Origin: Pseudomonadota bacterium
GTDB lineage: Bacteria; Pseudomonadota; Alphaproteobacteria; Sphingomonadales; Sphingomonadaceae
DNA length: 34,768 nt
NCBI GenBank assembly: GCA_963205265.1
Contig: CAUJJI010000129.1
Coordinates: 1 to 34,768 of the forward strand
Direction: 5' to 3'
Part shown: one piece after another, positions 1 through 7,599 of the stretch
How the letters are laid out: each line of letters begins with the position of its first letter
How positions within the stretch are numbered: position 1 is the first letter of the stretch
Program-made: the position numbers and the translations under genes
The notes under the pieces: generated by a model
Databases searched by the model: none
What the model was told of the DNA's origin: nothing
The model's input: the letters and a program-made list of their open reading frames with translations, nothing else

Positions 1-9
1 TCCAGCGTA

Positions 10-141
10 AAGATCCTCCCCCATAGGGGGAGGGGGACCGCCGGCGCAGCCGGTGGTGGAGGGGTGTCCCCCTCCGATCGAACGCTGACACCCCTCCGTC
101 ATTCGCTACGCGAATGCCACCTCCCCCTACGGGGGAGGATC
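10..141. repeat. Multi-hairpin palindromic intergenic repeat
   Basis: About 130 bp built of nested inverted repeats. The ends are terminal inverted repeats, each itself a hairpin: CCTCCCCC (15-22) pairs with GGGGGAGG (26-33), and CCTCCCCC (120-127) with GGGGGAGG (131-138), both with 3-nt loops. Inside, an 11-bp perfect inverted repeat pairs 58-68 (GGAGGGGTGTC) with 87-97, and a 7-bp stem pairs 100-106 with 110-116. Positions 10-44 recur identically at 34734-34768. It lies 9 bp past the stop of the Rieske gene, so the 120-138 hairpin may end that transcript. Such GC-rich mosaic repeats are typical of sphingomonad and related alphaproteobacterial intergenic DNA; I see no coding content. Confidence 0.85.
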
Positions 142-149
142 TCGGCTCG

Positions 150-1142
150 TCAGGCTACTTCTGCCGTGTCGTCCTCATACTGGTAGTAGCGCTGGTACTG
201 CTCGCGATAGGCGAGCATCGGGCCGTCGCCTTCGACCAGCAGCGGCTGCTGCATGTAGACCTTGGCATTCCAGATCGGGATGTCCTCGTTGACCTGGCGG
301 ACGAGGTCGCGCATCCGCGCCTTGGTCACGCGCAGGCGGCCGTCGCTCAGCCCCGGGATGTGGTACATCTGCCAGCGCAGGTGGGTGTGCTCGGAATCGA
401 TCGGCGTCACCTGCTGCGACTGCACGACGTGAGTCACGTCGATATATTCGCCGATCGACTGGCCGGGACCGGTGGCCCGCACGTCGATGATCCCGGTCAT
501 CGGGCCGCGCGGGGTGTTCATTTCCGCGACGATGCGATTGTGGCGGACCCAGCCGTCGACGGTGAACTTGCCCGCCGGCGCCTTGGGCACGCCGTGCACG
601 GCGCCGAAATGGGCGTGGTCCTGGCCGTTCTCGGTGATTTCCTGGCAGTGGATGCCGATCACCCACTCGTGGGTTTCGGCCAGCACCCACTCGCCGCCGT
701 CGGGGCATTCGGGCAGGCGCGCCACTTCCCACTTCGGCGCGGCGCGGTTGGGGTGGTACCAGACGAAGATCACGCCGTCGGCCTCGGTTACCGGCCAGGC
801 CGGCAGGCAGTTGCGCCGCAGCCTGGGCGGGACCAGCCTGGTATAGGGGATGTCGGTCACCCCGCCCTCGCCGTTGAAGCTCCAGTGGTGGAACGCGCAG
901 CGCAGATCGTTGCCGATCACCGTGCTGTTGACCCCGAGATGGGCGCCGAGGTGCGGGCAGACCGGATCGACCGCGCGGACCACGCCGTCCTCGCCGCGCC
1001 AGGCGACGAACTCGGTGCCGAAATAGCGCATCGTCCGGATCTCGCCCGCGGAAAGCTCGTGGGACAGGGCGATCGCGAACCAGCCGAACGGGATCGGCAT
1101 GTCGGCATAGCCGCGATCGAGCACGGTGGTCTGGGCAGTCAT
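150..1142 (-). CDS. KshA-like Rieske [2Fe-2S] oxygenase subunit
   Basis: Predicted terminal oxygenase of a Rieske non-heme iron system, 330 aa, probably hydroxylating a polycyclic substrate in the cytoplasm. The Rieske ligands are C62, H64, C82 and H85 (CPHLGAH and CAFHHW). The mononuclear iron site is visible as ENGQDHAHFGAVH with D175, H178 and H183. The C-terminus (EDIPIW, then PLLVEGDGP) resembles that of 3-ketosteroid 9-alpha-hydroxylase KshA more than ring-hydroxylating dioxygenase alpha subunits. The ATG at 1142 is chosen because GGGAGGGA lies just upstream; a longer reading frame to 1268 has no ribosome site and a non-homologous start. A ferredoxin gene lies 136 bp upstream on the same strand. 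No reductase gene is in the window. The family call is firm; the steroid substrate is inference. Confidence 0.88.
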   Translation of the reverse strand: MTAQTTVLDRGYADMPIPFGWFAIALSHELSAGEIRTMRYFGTEFVAWRGEDGVVRAVDPVCPHLGAHLGVNSTVIGNDLRCAFHHWSFNGEGGVTDIPYTRLVPPRLRRNCLPAWPVTEADGVIFVWYHPNRAAPKWEVARLPECPDGGEWVLAETHEWVIGIHCQEITENGQDHAHFGAVHGVPKAPAGKFTVDGWVRHNRIVAEMNTPRGPMTGIIDVRATGPGQSIGEYIDVTHVVQSQQVTPIDSEHTHLRWQMYHIPGLSDGRLRVTKARMRDLVRQVNEDIPIWNAKVYMQQPLLVEGDGPMLAYREQYQRYYQYEDDTAEVA

Positions 1143-1278
1143 GTGTTCCCTCCCGGCCCGCCGGGGCCCCTGGCCTGTCTCCGGCAGTCGCGACTCTCTC
1201 GCCGCAAGCCGCCTCGACGTAATGAACTTCACTTGGTGCAATCTACCGCAACCCGGCCCGCGGGTCAAAGCCCCTCGA

Positions 1279-1596
1279 TCACTCCGCCGCGACCAGCGTC
1301 GCCTGCTGGCCGTCGGCAGCAGAGCCGAGCACCAGCTGGCACGACAGCCGGCAGTCCGCTCCGGCCGAGAGCGCCTCGAGCATTTCCGCCTCGTCGACGC
1401 TCGGCGCGGGGAGCATGCCGAGCCATCCGGGCGAAAGCCGCACCAGGCAGGTGCCGCAGGAGATCGCGCCGCCGCAGGTGCCCAGAGTCAAGTCGATCTG
1501 GTCGCGCAGCACCTGCATCAGCACGTCGCCGGCATGAGCGGAGATCGTCCGGACCTCGCCGGCGCGATCGGTAATCCTGAGATTCACGTCTGCCAT
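1279..1596 (-). CDS. [2Fe-2S] ferredoxin (plant/adrenodoxin-type fold)
   Basis: 105-aa ferredoxin. The cluster ligands are C41, C47 and C50 (CGGAISCGTC) plus C86 (RLSCQL), the C-X5-C-X2-C...C pattern of adrenodoxin/putidaredoxin-type proteins. It would carry single electrons in the cytoplasm. It follows the acyl-CoA dehydrogenase pair by 55 bp and precedes the Rieske oxygenase gene on the same strand, which makes the oxygenase its likely partner. A P450 in the window could also use it, but one of those has its own adjacent ferredoxin. The start is ATG at 1596. The family is clear; the partner is inferred from order. Confidence 0.9.
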   Translation of the reverse strand: MADVNLRITDRAGEVRTISAHAGDVLMQVLRDQIDLTLGTCGGAISCGTCLVRLSPGWLGMLPAPSVDEAEMLEALSAGADCRLSCQLVLGSAADGQQATLVAAE

Positions 1597-1651
1597 GTTC
1601 TGCCTTGCTATCGATCGGATCGGCGCAGTCCGCAGCGCCTCTTGCCGGGCC

Positions 1652-2878
1652 CTAGCGGCCGCTCGGGATCTCGCGGAACGGCACCGTCTTGTCGACGCGG
1701 ATGTCGCCCGGCAAGCCGAGCACGCGCTCGGCGATGATGTTCTTCATGATCTCGTCGGTGCCGCCGCCCAGCCGCAGCCCCGGGGCCCACATGAAGCGGT
1801 GCTGGAAGGCACCGCCGGCCGCCGCCATGTCGGGATCGTCGACCAGCCCGAAATGATCGAGCAGGTCGAGCGCCTGGCTGGTCATCGCCTGCGTCGTGTT
1901 CGCCCACAGCAGCTTGCCGCCCGAGCTTTCCGGTCCGGGTGCCTGCCCCTTCGACAGCGAGGTCAGCGTGCGGAAGCTGGTCAGCCGGATCGCCTCGGAC
2001 TGCACGTAGTAGTCGGCCAGCCATTCGCGGAATGCCGGATCGTCCAGCGCCGTGCCTTCCCACGACGGCACCGAGGCCGCCAGCTTCATCACGTCGCGCC
2101 AGTTGAGCCCGGTGCCCGAACCGAGCGCCGCCCGCTCGTTCATCAGCGTCGAGATCACCACTTTCCAGCCGCCGTCGACGTCCCCGATGCGCTGGTTGTC
2201 GGGGATGAAGACGTCGGTCAGGAACACCTCGTTGAGCTCGTTGTCGCCCGACATCATCCGGATCGGCCGCACTTCGACTCCCGGCGTCTTCATGTCGAGC
2301 CAGAACACCGTCAGCCCCTTGTGCTTGGGCCGGTCGGGATCGGTGCGCGCGACCAGCATGCCGAAGTCGGCCGCCTGGGCGCCCGAGTTCCAGACCTTCT
2401 GGCCGTTGATCCGCCAGCCGTCGCCTTCGCGCACCGCGGCGCAGCGCACCCCGGCCGAGTCCGAGCCGCTGGCCGGCTCCGAGAACAGCTGGCACCAGAT
2501 CGTGTCGCCGCGCACCGCGGGCGCCACCTGCGCCAGCGACGCCGCATCGGTCGAATGCTCCATCAGCGCCGGCAGCAGCATGTGCAGGCCGGTCATGAAG
2601 TAAGTGAACTGCACGCCGGCGCGCGCTTCCTCCTGGTTGAAGATCGCCTCTTCGATGGCGCTGCCGCCGGCGCCGCCGCGTTCCTTCGGCCACGAGATGC
2701 AGGCATAGCCGGCATCGGCCTTGGTCGCCTGCCACTGGCGCGCGATCTCCTTGTGGCGCGGATGCCAGTTGCGCCGTTCCTCGGCCGAAAGCGGACCGAG
2801 GTCGGGCGCATTCGCCTCGATCCAGCGGCGCACCCTGGCGCGGTATTCGGCTTCCTGGGGGCTGTCCTCGAAGTTCAT
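1652..2878 (-). CDS. Acyl-CoA dehydrogenase (large/partner subunit of a pair)
   Basis: 408-aa FAD-dependent acyl-CoA dehydrogenase, predicted to introduce an alpha,beta double bond into an acyl-CoA. It shows LFSEPASGSDSAG (131-143, flavin and substrate contact), INGQKVWNSGA (157-167) and a C-terminal GGGTDEI...NIIAERVLGLP block. At the place where medium-chain enzymes carry the catalytic Glu (EGT) this protein has GGGT, so the base must lie elsewhere or in the partner. The ATG at 2878 overlaps the stop of the upstream acyl-CoA dehydrogenase by 4 bp (ATGA), so the two are translationally coupled. Such pairs in steroid catabolism (the actinobacterial ChsE1-ChsE2 type) form heterotetramers; a similar complex is inferred here. 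Confidence 0.9.
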   Translation of the reverse strand: MNFEDSPQEAEYRARVRRWIEANAPDLGPLSAEERRNWHPRHKEIARQWQATKADAGYACISWPKERGGAGGSAIEEAIFNQEEARAGVQFTYFMTGLHMLLPALMEHSTDAASLAQVAPAVRGDTIWCQLFSEPASGSDSAGVRCAAVREGDGWRINGQKVWNSGAQAADFGMLVARTDPDRPKHKGLTVFWLDMKTPGVEVRPIRMMSGDNELNEVFLTDVFIPDNQRIGDVDGGWKVVISTLMNERAALGSGTGLNWRDVMKLAASVPSWEGTALDDPAFREWLADYYVQSEAIRLTSFRTLTSLSKGQAPGPESSGGKLLWANTTQAMTSQALDLLDHFGLVDDPDMAAAGGAFQHRFMWAPGLRLGGGTDEIMKNIIAERVLGLPGDIRVDKTVPFREIPSGR

Positions 2879-4014
2879 CGCGCGCTCTCCTGATTGGCCT
2901 CGGCAGCGAGGCGCGCCTCGAGCCGCGCGGCCAGCCGCCGCTTCCAGTCGCGGGTCGCCCCGATTGCCAGGCCGACATGCCGCGCCCGCCGGTAGAACAG
3001 GTGGCAGTCCGCTTCCCAGGTGAAGCCGATGCCGCCGTGCGTCTGGATATTCTCCTTCGACGCCAGCCAATAGGCATTGCAGGCCGCCACCCGCGCCGCC
3101 GCCGCCGCCACCGGCAGCTCCGCAGCGTCGGTCGAAAGCGCCCAGGCGCCGTAATAGGCGTTGGCGCGCAGCACCTCGTTGGCGACGAAGACGTCGGCCA
3201 GCTTGTGCTTGATCGCCTGGTAGCCGCCGATCGGCCGCCCGAAGGCATAGCGTTCCAGCGCATAGTCGCGCGCCATCTCGAGGCAGCGGTCCGCCCCGCC
3301 CAGCGCCTCGAAGGCCAGCAGGATGGCGGCGCGGTCGTGAATCCGCTCGAGCAGCGCCGCACCTTCGCCCGGCGCGCCGAGCGGCTCGGCAGGTGCCCCG
3401 TCGAACGTCACTTGCGCCTCGCCGCGCGTCGGCTCGATCGTCGCCAACCCTTCGCGCGATACGCCCGGCCCGGCCAGGTCGACGAGGTAGAGCCCGGGCC
3501 CGTCCGTGCCCGCTGCCAGCACCACCGCGTGGGTGGCGAACAGCCCGTCGGTCACCGGCAGCTTGACCCCGCTCAGCCTGCCGTGGGCAAAGCGGGTCGC
3601 CAGCCGGTCGCCGCGCAGCACGCCCGCCCCTTCGGAAAAGGCCAGCGCGCCGACCACCTCGCCGGCGGCCACCCTGGGCAGCCAGGCCTGCTTCTGGTCC
3701 TCGCTCCCCGCGACCAGCAGCGCCTCGGCGAACTGGTAGACGCTCGACGCGAAAGGCACCGGCGCCAGCGAGCGGCCCAGTTCCTCGGCCAGCGCGCACA
3801 GCTCGACATAGCCGATGCCCAGGCCGCCGTAGCTTTCAGGGATCGCCGCGCCGCACCAGCCCTGCTCGACGATGCGCGCCCACAATCCCTCGTCCAGCCC
3901 GCGCCCGGGATCGTCGAGCACCGCGCGCACCACCGTCAGCGGCGACACCGAAGCGAGGAAGCGGCGCGCCTCCTCCTTCAGCGCCTTCTGGTCGTCGGTA
4001 TAGTCGAAGTTCAA
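2875..4014 (-). CDS. Acyl-CoA dehydrogenase (first subunit of a pair)
   Basis: 379-aa acyl-CoA dehydrogenase. The N-terminus FDYTDDQKAL and IPESYGGLG (59-67) are typical, and the HGGIGFTWE block about 40 residues from the C-terminus is that of the FadE subfamily found in sterol and cholate pathways. The usual TEPxAGSD loop is replaced by AFSEGAG (125-131), so it may be a degenerate partner subunit. The start is a TTG at 4014: it gives the family N-terminus, has AAGGG 6-7 bp upstream, and no in-frame ATG lies near it. It is first in the minus-strand operon and divergent from the amidohydrolase-like gene, with 136 bp between. Heteromer formation with the next gene is inferred. Confidence 0.88.
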   Translation of the reverse strand: MNFDYTDDQKALKEEARRFLASVSPLTVVRAVLDDPGRGLDEGLWARIVEQGWCGAAIPESYGGLGIGYVELCALAEELGRSLAPVPFASSVYQFAEALLVAGSEDQKQAWLPRVAAGEVVGALAFSEGAGVLRGDRLATRFAHGRLSGVKLPVTDGLFATHAVVLAAGTDGPGLYLVDLAGPGVSREGLATIEPTRGEAQVTFDGAPAEPLGAPGEGAALLERIHDRAAILLAFEALGGADRCLEMARDYALERYAFGRPIGGYQAIKHKLADVFVANEVLRANAYYGAWALSTDAAELPVAAAAARVAACNAYWLASKENIQTHGGIGFTWEADCHLFYRRARHVGLAIGATRDWKRRLAARLEARLAAEANQESAR

Positions 4015-4150
4015 GCCTCACCCTTTCCGGCTGTGCTGCTATGGTTATCGTGAAACGGCCTCCCGGGCCAACGCTTTACAATACTCTTTCCCTGTTGCAA
4101 TAGCACCCGCCAAGGCTGATCGCGGCCGCTGCCGGAAAGGATGCTCGACC
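4015..4150. promoter_or_regulatory. Divergent promoter region with TTRCAATA repeats
   Basis: 136 bp between two divergent genes, both starting at TTG, and locally AT-richer than its surroundings. It holds two near-identical 8-mers in the same direction, TTACAATA (4076-4083) and TTGCAATA (4095-4102), 19 bp start to start. The second sits within CTGTTGCAATA (4092-4102), which matches elements in other intergenic regions of this window. I cannot place convincing -35/-10 boxes for either direction. Binding of a regulator is inference. Confidence 0.45.
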
Positions 4151-5005
4151 TTGCCCCGTCCTCGCGATATTCCCGTCATCGACACGCTGATCGGCTTCCG
4201 CGACACCCACCAGATGGGCGTGGCCAGCACCAAGGGCGACTGGCAGCGCCATCCGGCGGAATACATGTTCAAGGACATTCCCGACGAGCTGACCGGCGAT
4301 GAGAACCGCTATGATGCGATCGCCGAAACCGTCGCCCAGATGGACGCGCACAACATCCGGGTCGGCGTGATCCACATGTCCGACGATCGCACGGCCGAAG
4401 CCCTGCAGCGCCACCCCGATCGCTTCGCCGCGATCCGTCCGGTGGATCCGAACAAGGGCATGGACGCCGTCCGCCTGATCCAGCGCGAATACGATGCCGG
4501 CCTGATCAAGGGCGTTTCGTTCTTCCCCTCGGGGCAGAACCCGCCGGTGCCGATCAACAGCAAGCTCGCCTATCCGATCTATGCCAAGTGCATCGAGCTG
4601 GACCTGCCGATCTTCATCAACGTCGGCGTGCCCGGGCCGCGCATCCCGATGATGCCGCAATGGGTCGGCCACCTCGACGAAGTCGCCTACGACCTGCCCG
4701 AACTCAAGGTGGTTATGCGCCACGGCGCCGAACCCGACGAGGCGCTGGCCTGCAAGCTGCTGCTCAAGTGGCCCAACCTCTACTATTCGACCAGCGCCTT
4801 TGCCCCGAAGTACTGGCCGAAAGAGATCATCAGGTTCGCCAACTCGCGCGGCAGCGACAAGGTGATCTACGGGGGCTACTTTCCGATGGGCCTGGAGCTG
4901 GACCGCATCTTCGCGGAAATGGATGCGGTGCCGTTCAAGGACGCCGTCTGGCCGAAGTTCCTCTACCAGAACGCCGCGAAGGTCCTGAAGCTGGACATCG
5001 CCTGA
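4151..5005 (+). CDS. Amidohydrolase-2-like TIM-barrel protein lacking most metal ligands
   Basis: 284 aa, related to the amidohydrolase-2/ACMSD-like decarboxylase superfamily by the MFKDIPD segment (39-45), the HGAEP strand (191-195) and the C-terminal FLYQNAAKVL helix typical of these barrels. The usual N-terminal HxH is DTLIG (11-15). The central His strand is INVG (156-159). The DYP strand is GGYFP (241-245). Only H191 of the common ligands is evident. It may therefore be metal-free, or a non-hydrolytic member acting on CoA esters or ring-cleavage products. The start is TTG at 4151, preceded by GGAAAGGA at 4136-4143; an ATG at 4141 is out of frame. The fold is fairly sure, the reaction unknown. 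Confidence 0.78.
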   Translation: MPRPRDIPVIDTLIGFRDTHQMGVASTKGDWQRHPAEYMFKDIPDELTGDENRYDAIAETVAQMDAHNIRVGVIHMSDDRTAEALQRHPDRFAAIRPVDPNKGMDAVRLIQREYDAGLIKGVSFFPSGQNPPVPINSKLAYPIYAKCIELDLPIFINVGVPGPRIPMMPQWVGHLDEVAYDLPELKVVMRHGAEPDEALACKLLLKWPNLYYSTSAFAPKYWPKEIIRFANSRGSDKVIYGGYFPMGLELDRIFAEMDAVPFKDAVWPKFLYQNAAKVLKLDIA

Positions 5006-5008
5006 GCT

Positions 5009-5446
5009 TCAGGCGCGCGGCCTGCGCGCCATCTCGAAATCACGGAGCGCGCGCCAGATCGCCTGGTCGAGCGCGCGGGCGGCGGGACTGTCCTGTTCCT
5101 CGGTCCAGGCATGCAGGGTCACCAGCAGGGCGCGCAGGCGGGTGCTCTCGCGGTCGAGCGCGCTGATCGTCAGCCCCGGGTCGCGCGATGCTGCAGCTTC
5201 GCGCAGGCGCGCAGCCAGTTCGCCCGGTTCGACCAGGCCCGCACCGGTGCCCAGCAGCTCGCGGATGCGGGCATGCTCCTCCACCCGGATGGCGACGGCA
5301 TCGTCCATGCCCAGCGCCACGATGGCGATCAGCGACTGCGCCATGCGGGCGGAACTGGCGGCGAACTCATCGGCGATGTGCGGGAGGAACTGGTCGCGCA
5401 GCGCATCACCCACGCCGCCCAGGACGCTTTCGGCGGTCAGCTTCAT
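5009..5446 (-). CDS. Small helical protein paired with an APH-type kinase (DUF6285-like?)
   Basis: 145 aa, almost entirely alpha-helical by composition, with no signal peptide, membrane segment or metal motif. It begins MKLTAESVLGG and ends in an Arg-rich tail. Its ATG at 5446 overlaps the stop of the APH-family gene by ATGA, so the two are coupled and probably act together. Small helical proteins, some annotated DUF6285, often follow APH-like genes next to acyl-CoA dehydrogenases in actinobacteria and alphaproteobacteria; the pattern here is compatible, but I cannot confirm the family by eye. It ends convergently 3 bp from the amidohydrolase-like gene. Function unknown. Confidence 0.75.
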   Translation of the reverse strand: MKLTAESVLGGVGDALRDQFLPHIADEFAASSARMAQSLIAIVALGMDDAVAIRVEEHARIRELLGTGAGLVEPGELAARLREAAASRDPGLTISALDRESTRLRALLVTLHAWTEEQDSPAARALDQAIWRALRDFEMARRPRA

Positions 5447-6459
5447 CCCATGGCTCCCAGCGCGGCCATGCGGTCGAGGATTTCCTTGCGGCTGGCATGG
5501 CTGGCGCGCAGCCCGGTCAGGGCGATGATCATCTCGCGGCTGGTGCCGTTCTCGAAGCTGGCCTCGGCCGTGGTCCAGATCCCGCAGGCCTTGACCGCCG
5601 CGAACATCCGCCACCAATCCAGCGCCTTTCGGTCCAGCACCAGCCCGCTCGCCGCTTCCCAGATGGCGAGGACTTCGTCGAGCGGCAGGTGGCGTTCCAT
5701 GGTCCACATCGGGTTGATCGCCCAGGCGACGTCTTCCAGCGGGTCTCCGACGTGGCACATCTCCCAGTCGAGCACCGCGCTGATGCTGCCGTCGGGCAGG
5801 AACAGGAAGTTGCCGGCACGATAGTCGCCATGGACGATCGCCGGCTTGGCGGGCTCGGGCGGCGGATTGCGCCGGAGCCAGCGCAGCGCGCCGCGCACGA
5901 TCGGCTCGATCACTGCCTCGCCGGCGTCGAGCGCGGCTTCCCAGTGGGCAAGCTCGCGCTGCCAGTAGCCGCCGTCGGCGAGACCGTTGCGCAGCGATTC
6001 GAGGCCCAGCGCCCGGTGCTCCTGCGCCGCCAGCACTCCCAGGTGGCGCCAGAAGTTGCGGCCGACCACCGCGTCCTGGCCGTCGTAGGGATCGGCCCCG
6101 TGGTAATAGTGGCCGGGCTTGCCCGGAACCAGGTCCATGATGAAGAACGGCCGGTCGAGCCAGCGCGGGTCGAGCTCGATCCAATGGACCTGCGGCACCG
6201 GCACGCCTCGCCCGGCCAGTGCCGCATAGACCACGAATTCCACGTCGCGCTCGGCATCGACCAGGCCGGATTCGGGAGCCCGGCGCAGGATCAGGCGCCG
6301 GTCCTCGTCCACCCCGTCGACACGCCAGCGGGCGCGGAAGCGGAAGGTCTCCTGGCTGCTGCCGCCATGGATGCGGGCCAGTTCGTCCACGGCCACGGCG
6401 GTGGCGGCAGGCAAGCGCGCGGCAATGAAATCGGCGATGCGCGATTCGAGCTCGATCAT
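5443..6459 (-). CDS. APH-family phosphotransferase (ACAD10/11-like kinase domain)
   Basis: 338 aa with the aminoglycoside/choline-kinase fold. A nucleotide loop is seen at HGGSSQETF (31-39). The catalytic loop is HGDYRAGN, with H210, D212 and N217. The Mg-binding DWE motif is D231-E233, followed by GDPLEDVAW (238-246). In bacterial catabolic clusters this family resembles the kinase domain fused to acyl-CoA dehydrogenases in eukaryotic ACAD10/11, where 4-hydroxyacyl-CoA is phosphorylated; a role on a hydroxyacyl-CoA fits the neighbours but is inferred. Antibiotic resistance is unlikely in this context. The ATG at 6459 is preceded by GGGGAGAG. It is the first gene of a two-gene unit. Confidence 0.88.
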   Translation of the reverse strand: MIELESRIADFIAARLPAATAVAVDELARIHGGSSQETFRFRARWRVDGVDEDRRLILRRAPESGLVDAERDVEFVVYAALAGRGVPVPQVHWIELDPRWLDRPFFIMDLVPGKPGHYYHGADPYDGQDAVVGRNFWRHLGVLAAQEHRALGLESLRNGLADGGYWQRELAHWEAALDAGEAVIEPIVRGALRWLRRNPPPEPAKPAIVHGDYRAGNFLFLPDGSISAVLDWEMCHVGDPLEDVAWAINPMWTMERHLPLDEVLAIWEAASGLVLDRKALDWWRMFAAVKACGIWTTAEASFENGTSREMIIALTGLRASHASRKEILDRMAALGAMG

Positions 6460-6613
6460 GACTCTCCCCTGCCACAGGATCCTGTCCCGCCGGAGTCATT
6501 CCAGGATAGATGCAAGTCCGACTGCGCAATTCCATGTGGCCCGCGCGCGCATATCGCGGGCACGATTGCCGCATTCGCTCCGAATGTCGGGCCGACCGCG
6601 GGCTTGGCCTTCC

Positions 6614-7396
6614 TCAGACCTGCCGGATCCGGGGCGCCTTTGCCGATGGTTTGGCCAACGTAGCCCGGGCCTTCTTCCCGCCGGCCGGAGCGATCGCGCT
6701 CTCGCCGAAGCGTCCCCTGATGAACAGCTCGATCTTCGCTGCGACGTCTTCGGCCGTGGGATGGGCGCTGCGCCAGCCGAAATAGATCATGACCGTGCTG
6801 TTGCCGAGCATGAGGTCGACGAACAGCTCGGCCGACTGGTCGTGATCGCCGTCCGGGATCAGGCCCCGCCTTGCAAGCTCGCGGAACACCTCTGCCACGT
6901 TCGCCTTGAAGCGCGTGAAGATGGTGTTGGTCACCTTGCTCATCAGCTCGGGGAAGCGGGCGCTTTCCGCGATCATCAGGCGCATCAGCTCGATCGCCCG
7001 CTGGCGCAGCGAGATTTCGAACGAATACTTCGCCGCGGTCATCAGCGCCGACCTGAGATCGTCGTCGGGCGCGACCTGGGGCGGATCGATCGCGGCAGTA
7101 TCGCGGGCGAAGATCACTTCGCGAAAGATCGCCTCCTTGTCGCCGAAGTGCTGGTACAGCGTCCGGGTCGCGACCCCGGCTTCCTTGGCGATGTCGAGCA
7201 GGGTGGTGGCGGCATAGCCACGCTCGACGAACATGTCTGTGGCCACTTCCATGACCCGCAATTTGCGGCGCTCCAGCTCCTCGGAAGTGGGACGGCCAGC
7301 CCGATTGCGCTTGCGGCGGTCCGAACTTTTTCCACGACTGCCAGAAGCGGCGCCACCCTTGCGAGCGGCAGTCTGGACGCGAGAGCTCAAGGACAT
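6614..7396 (-). CDS. TetR-family transcriptional regulator
   Basis: 260 aa. The N-terminal 40 residues are basic and low in complexity, followed by a TetR helix-turn-helix at about 45-92 (ATDMFVERGYAATTLLDIA, then TRTLYQHFGDKEAIF). The C-terminal ligand domain has no recognisable specificity. It lies among catabolic genes and is a candidate regulator of them, perhaps through the GTTGCA-type element seen in several intergenic regions (inference). The ATG at 7396 has AGGAG only 2 bp upstream, a tight spacing; in-frame alternatives at 7432 and 7459 lack a ribosome site. It is preceded by a 203-bp gap with no gene, where I see only AT-rich promoter-like sequence around 7470-7500. Confidence 0.88.
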   Translation of the reverse strand: MSLSSRVQTAARKGGAASGSRGKSSDRRKRNRAGRPTSEELERRKLRVMEVATDMFVERGYAATTLLDIAKEAGVATRTLYQHFGDKEAIFREVIFARDTAAIDPPQVAPDDDLRSALMTAAKYSFEISLRQRAIELMRLMIAESARFPELMSKVTNTIFTRFKANVAEVFRELARRGLIPDGDHDQSAELFVDLMLGNSTVMIYFGWRSAHPTAEDVAAKIELFIRGRFGESAIAPAGGKKARATLAKPSAKAPRIRQV

Positions 7397-7599
7397 GACT
7401 CCTGTGTTGGCGCTGCAGTGTTCGCCCTGCATCGCCTGCAGCAATGCGAGAAAATGCACCGCGGAACAAGCTTTGTGTTGAATTATTCCCGGATATTCCT
7501 CGCCCCGCCCGGCACGCGAGACGCCCGGTCAGGATCCGGTCTCCGGCACGAACGGCCGCCATTCCAGTGCCTTGCGGCAATCGCCCGTGGCGAAAGGCG

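Noticed and set aside
1..148. CRISPR array or insertion sequence at the left end
   Set aside because: The repeats are inverted and nested, not regularly spaced, and there is no transposase or spacer pattern.
5443..6459. Aminoglycoside resistance gene
   Set aside because: The APH fold is present, but the context and the LRR and DWE variants fit the catabolic ACAD10/11-like group.
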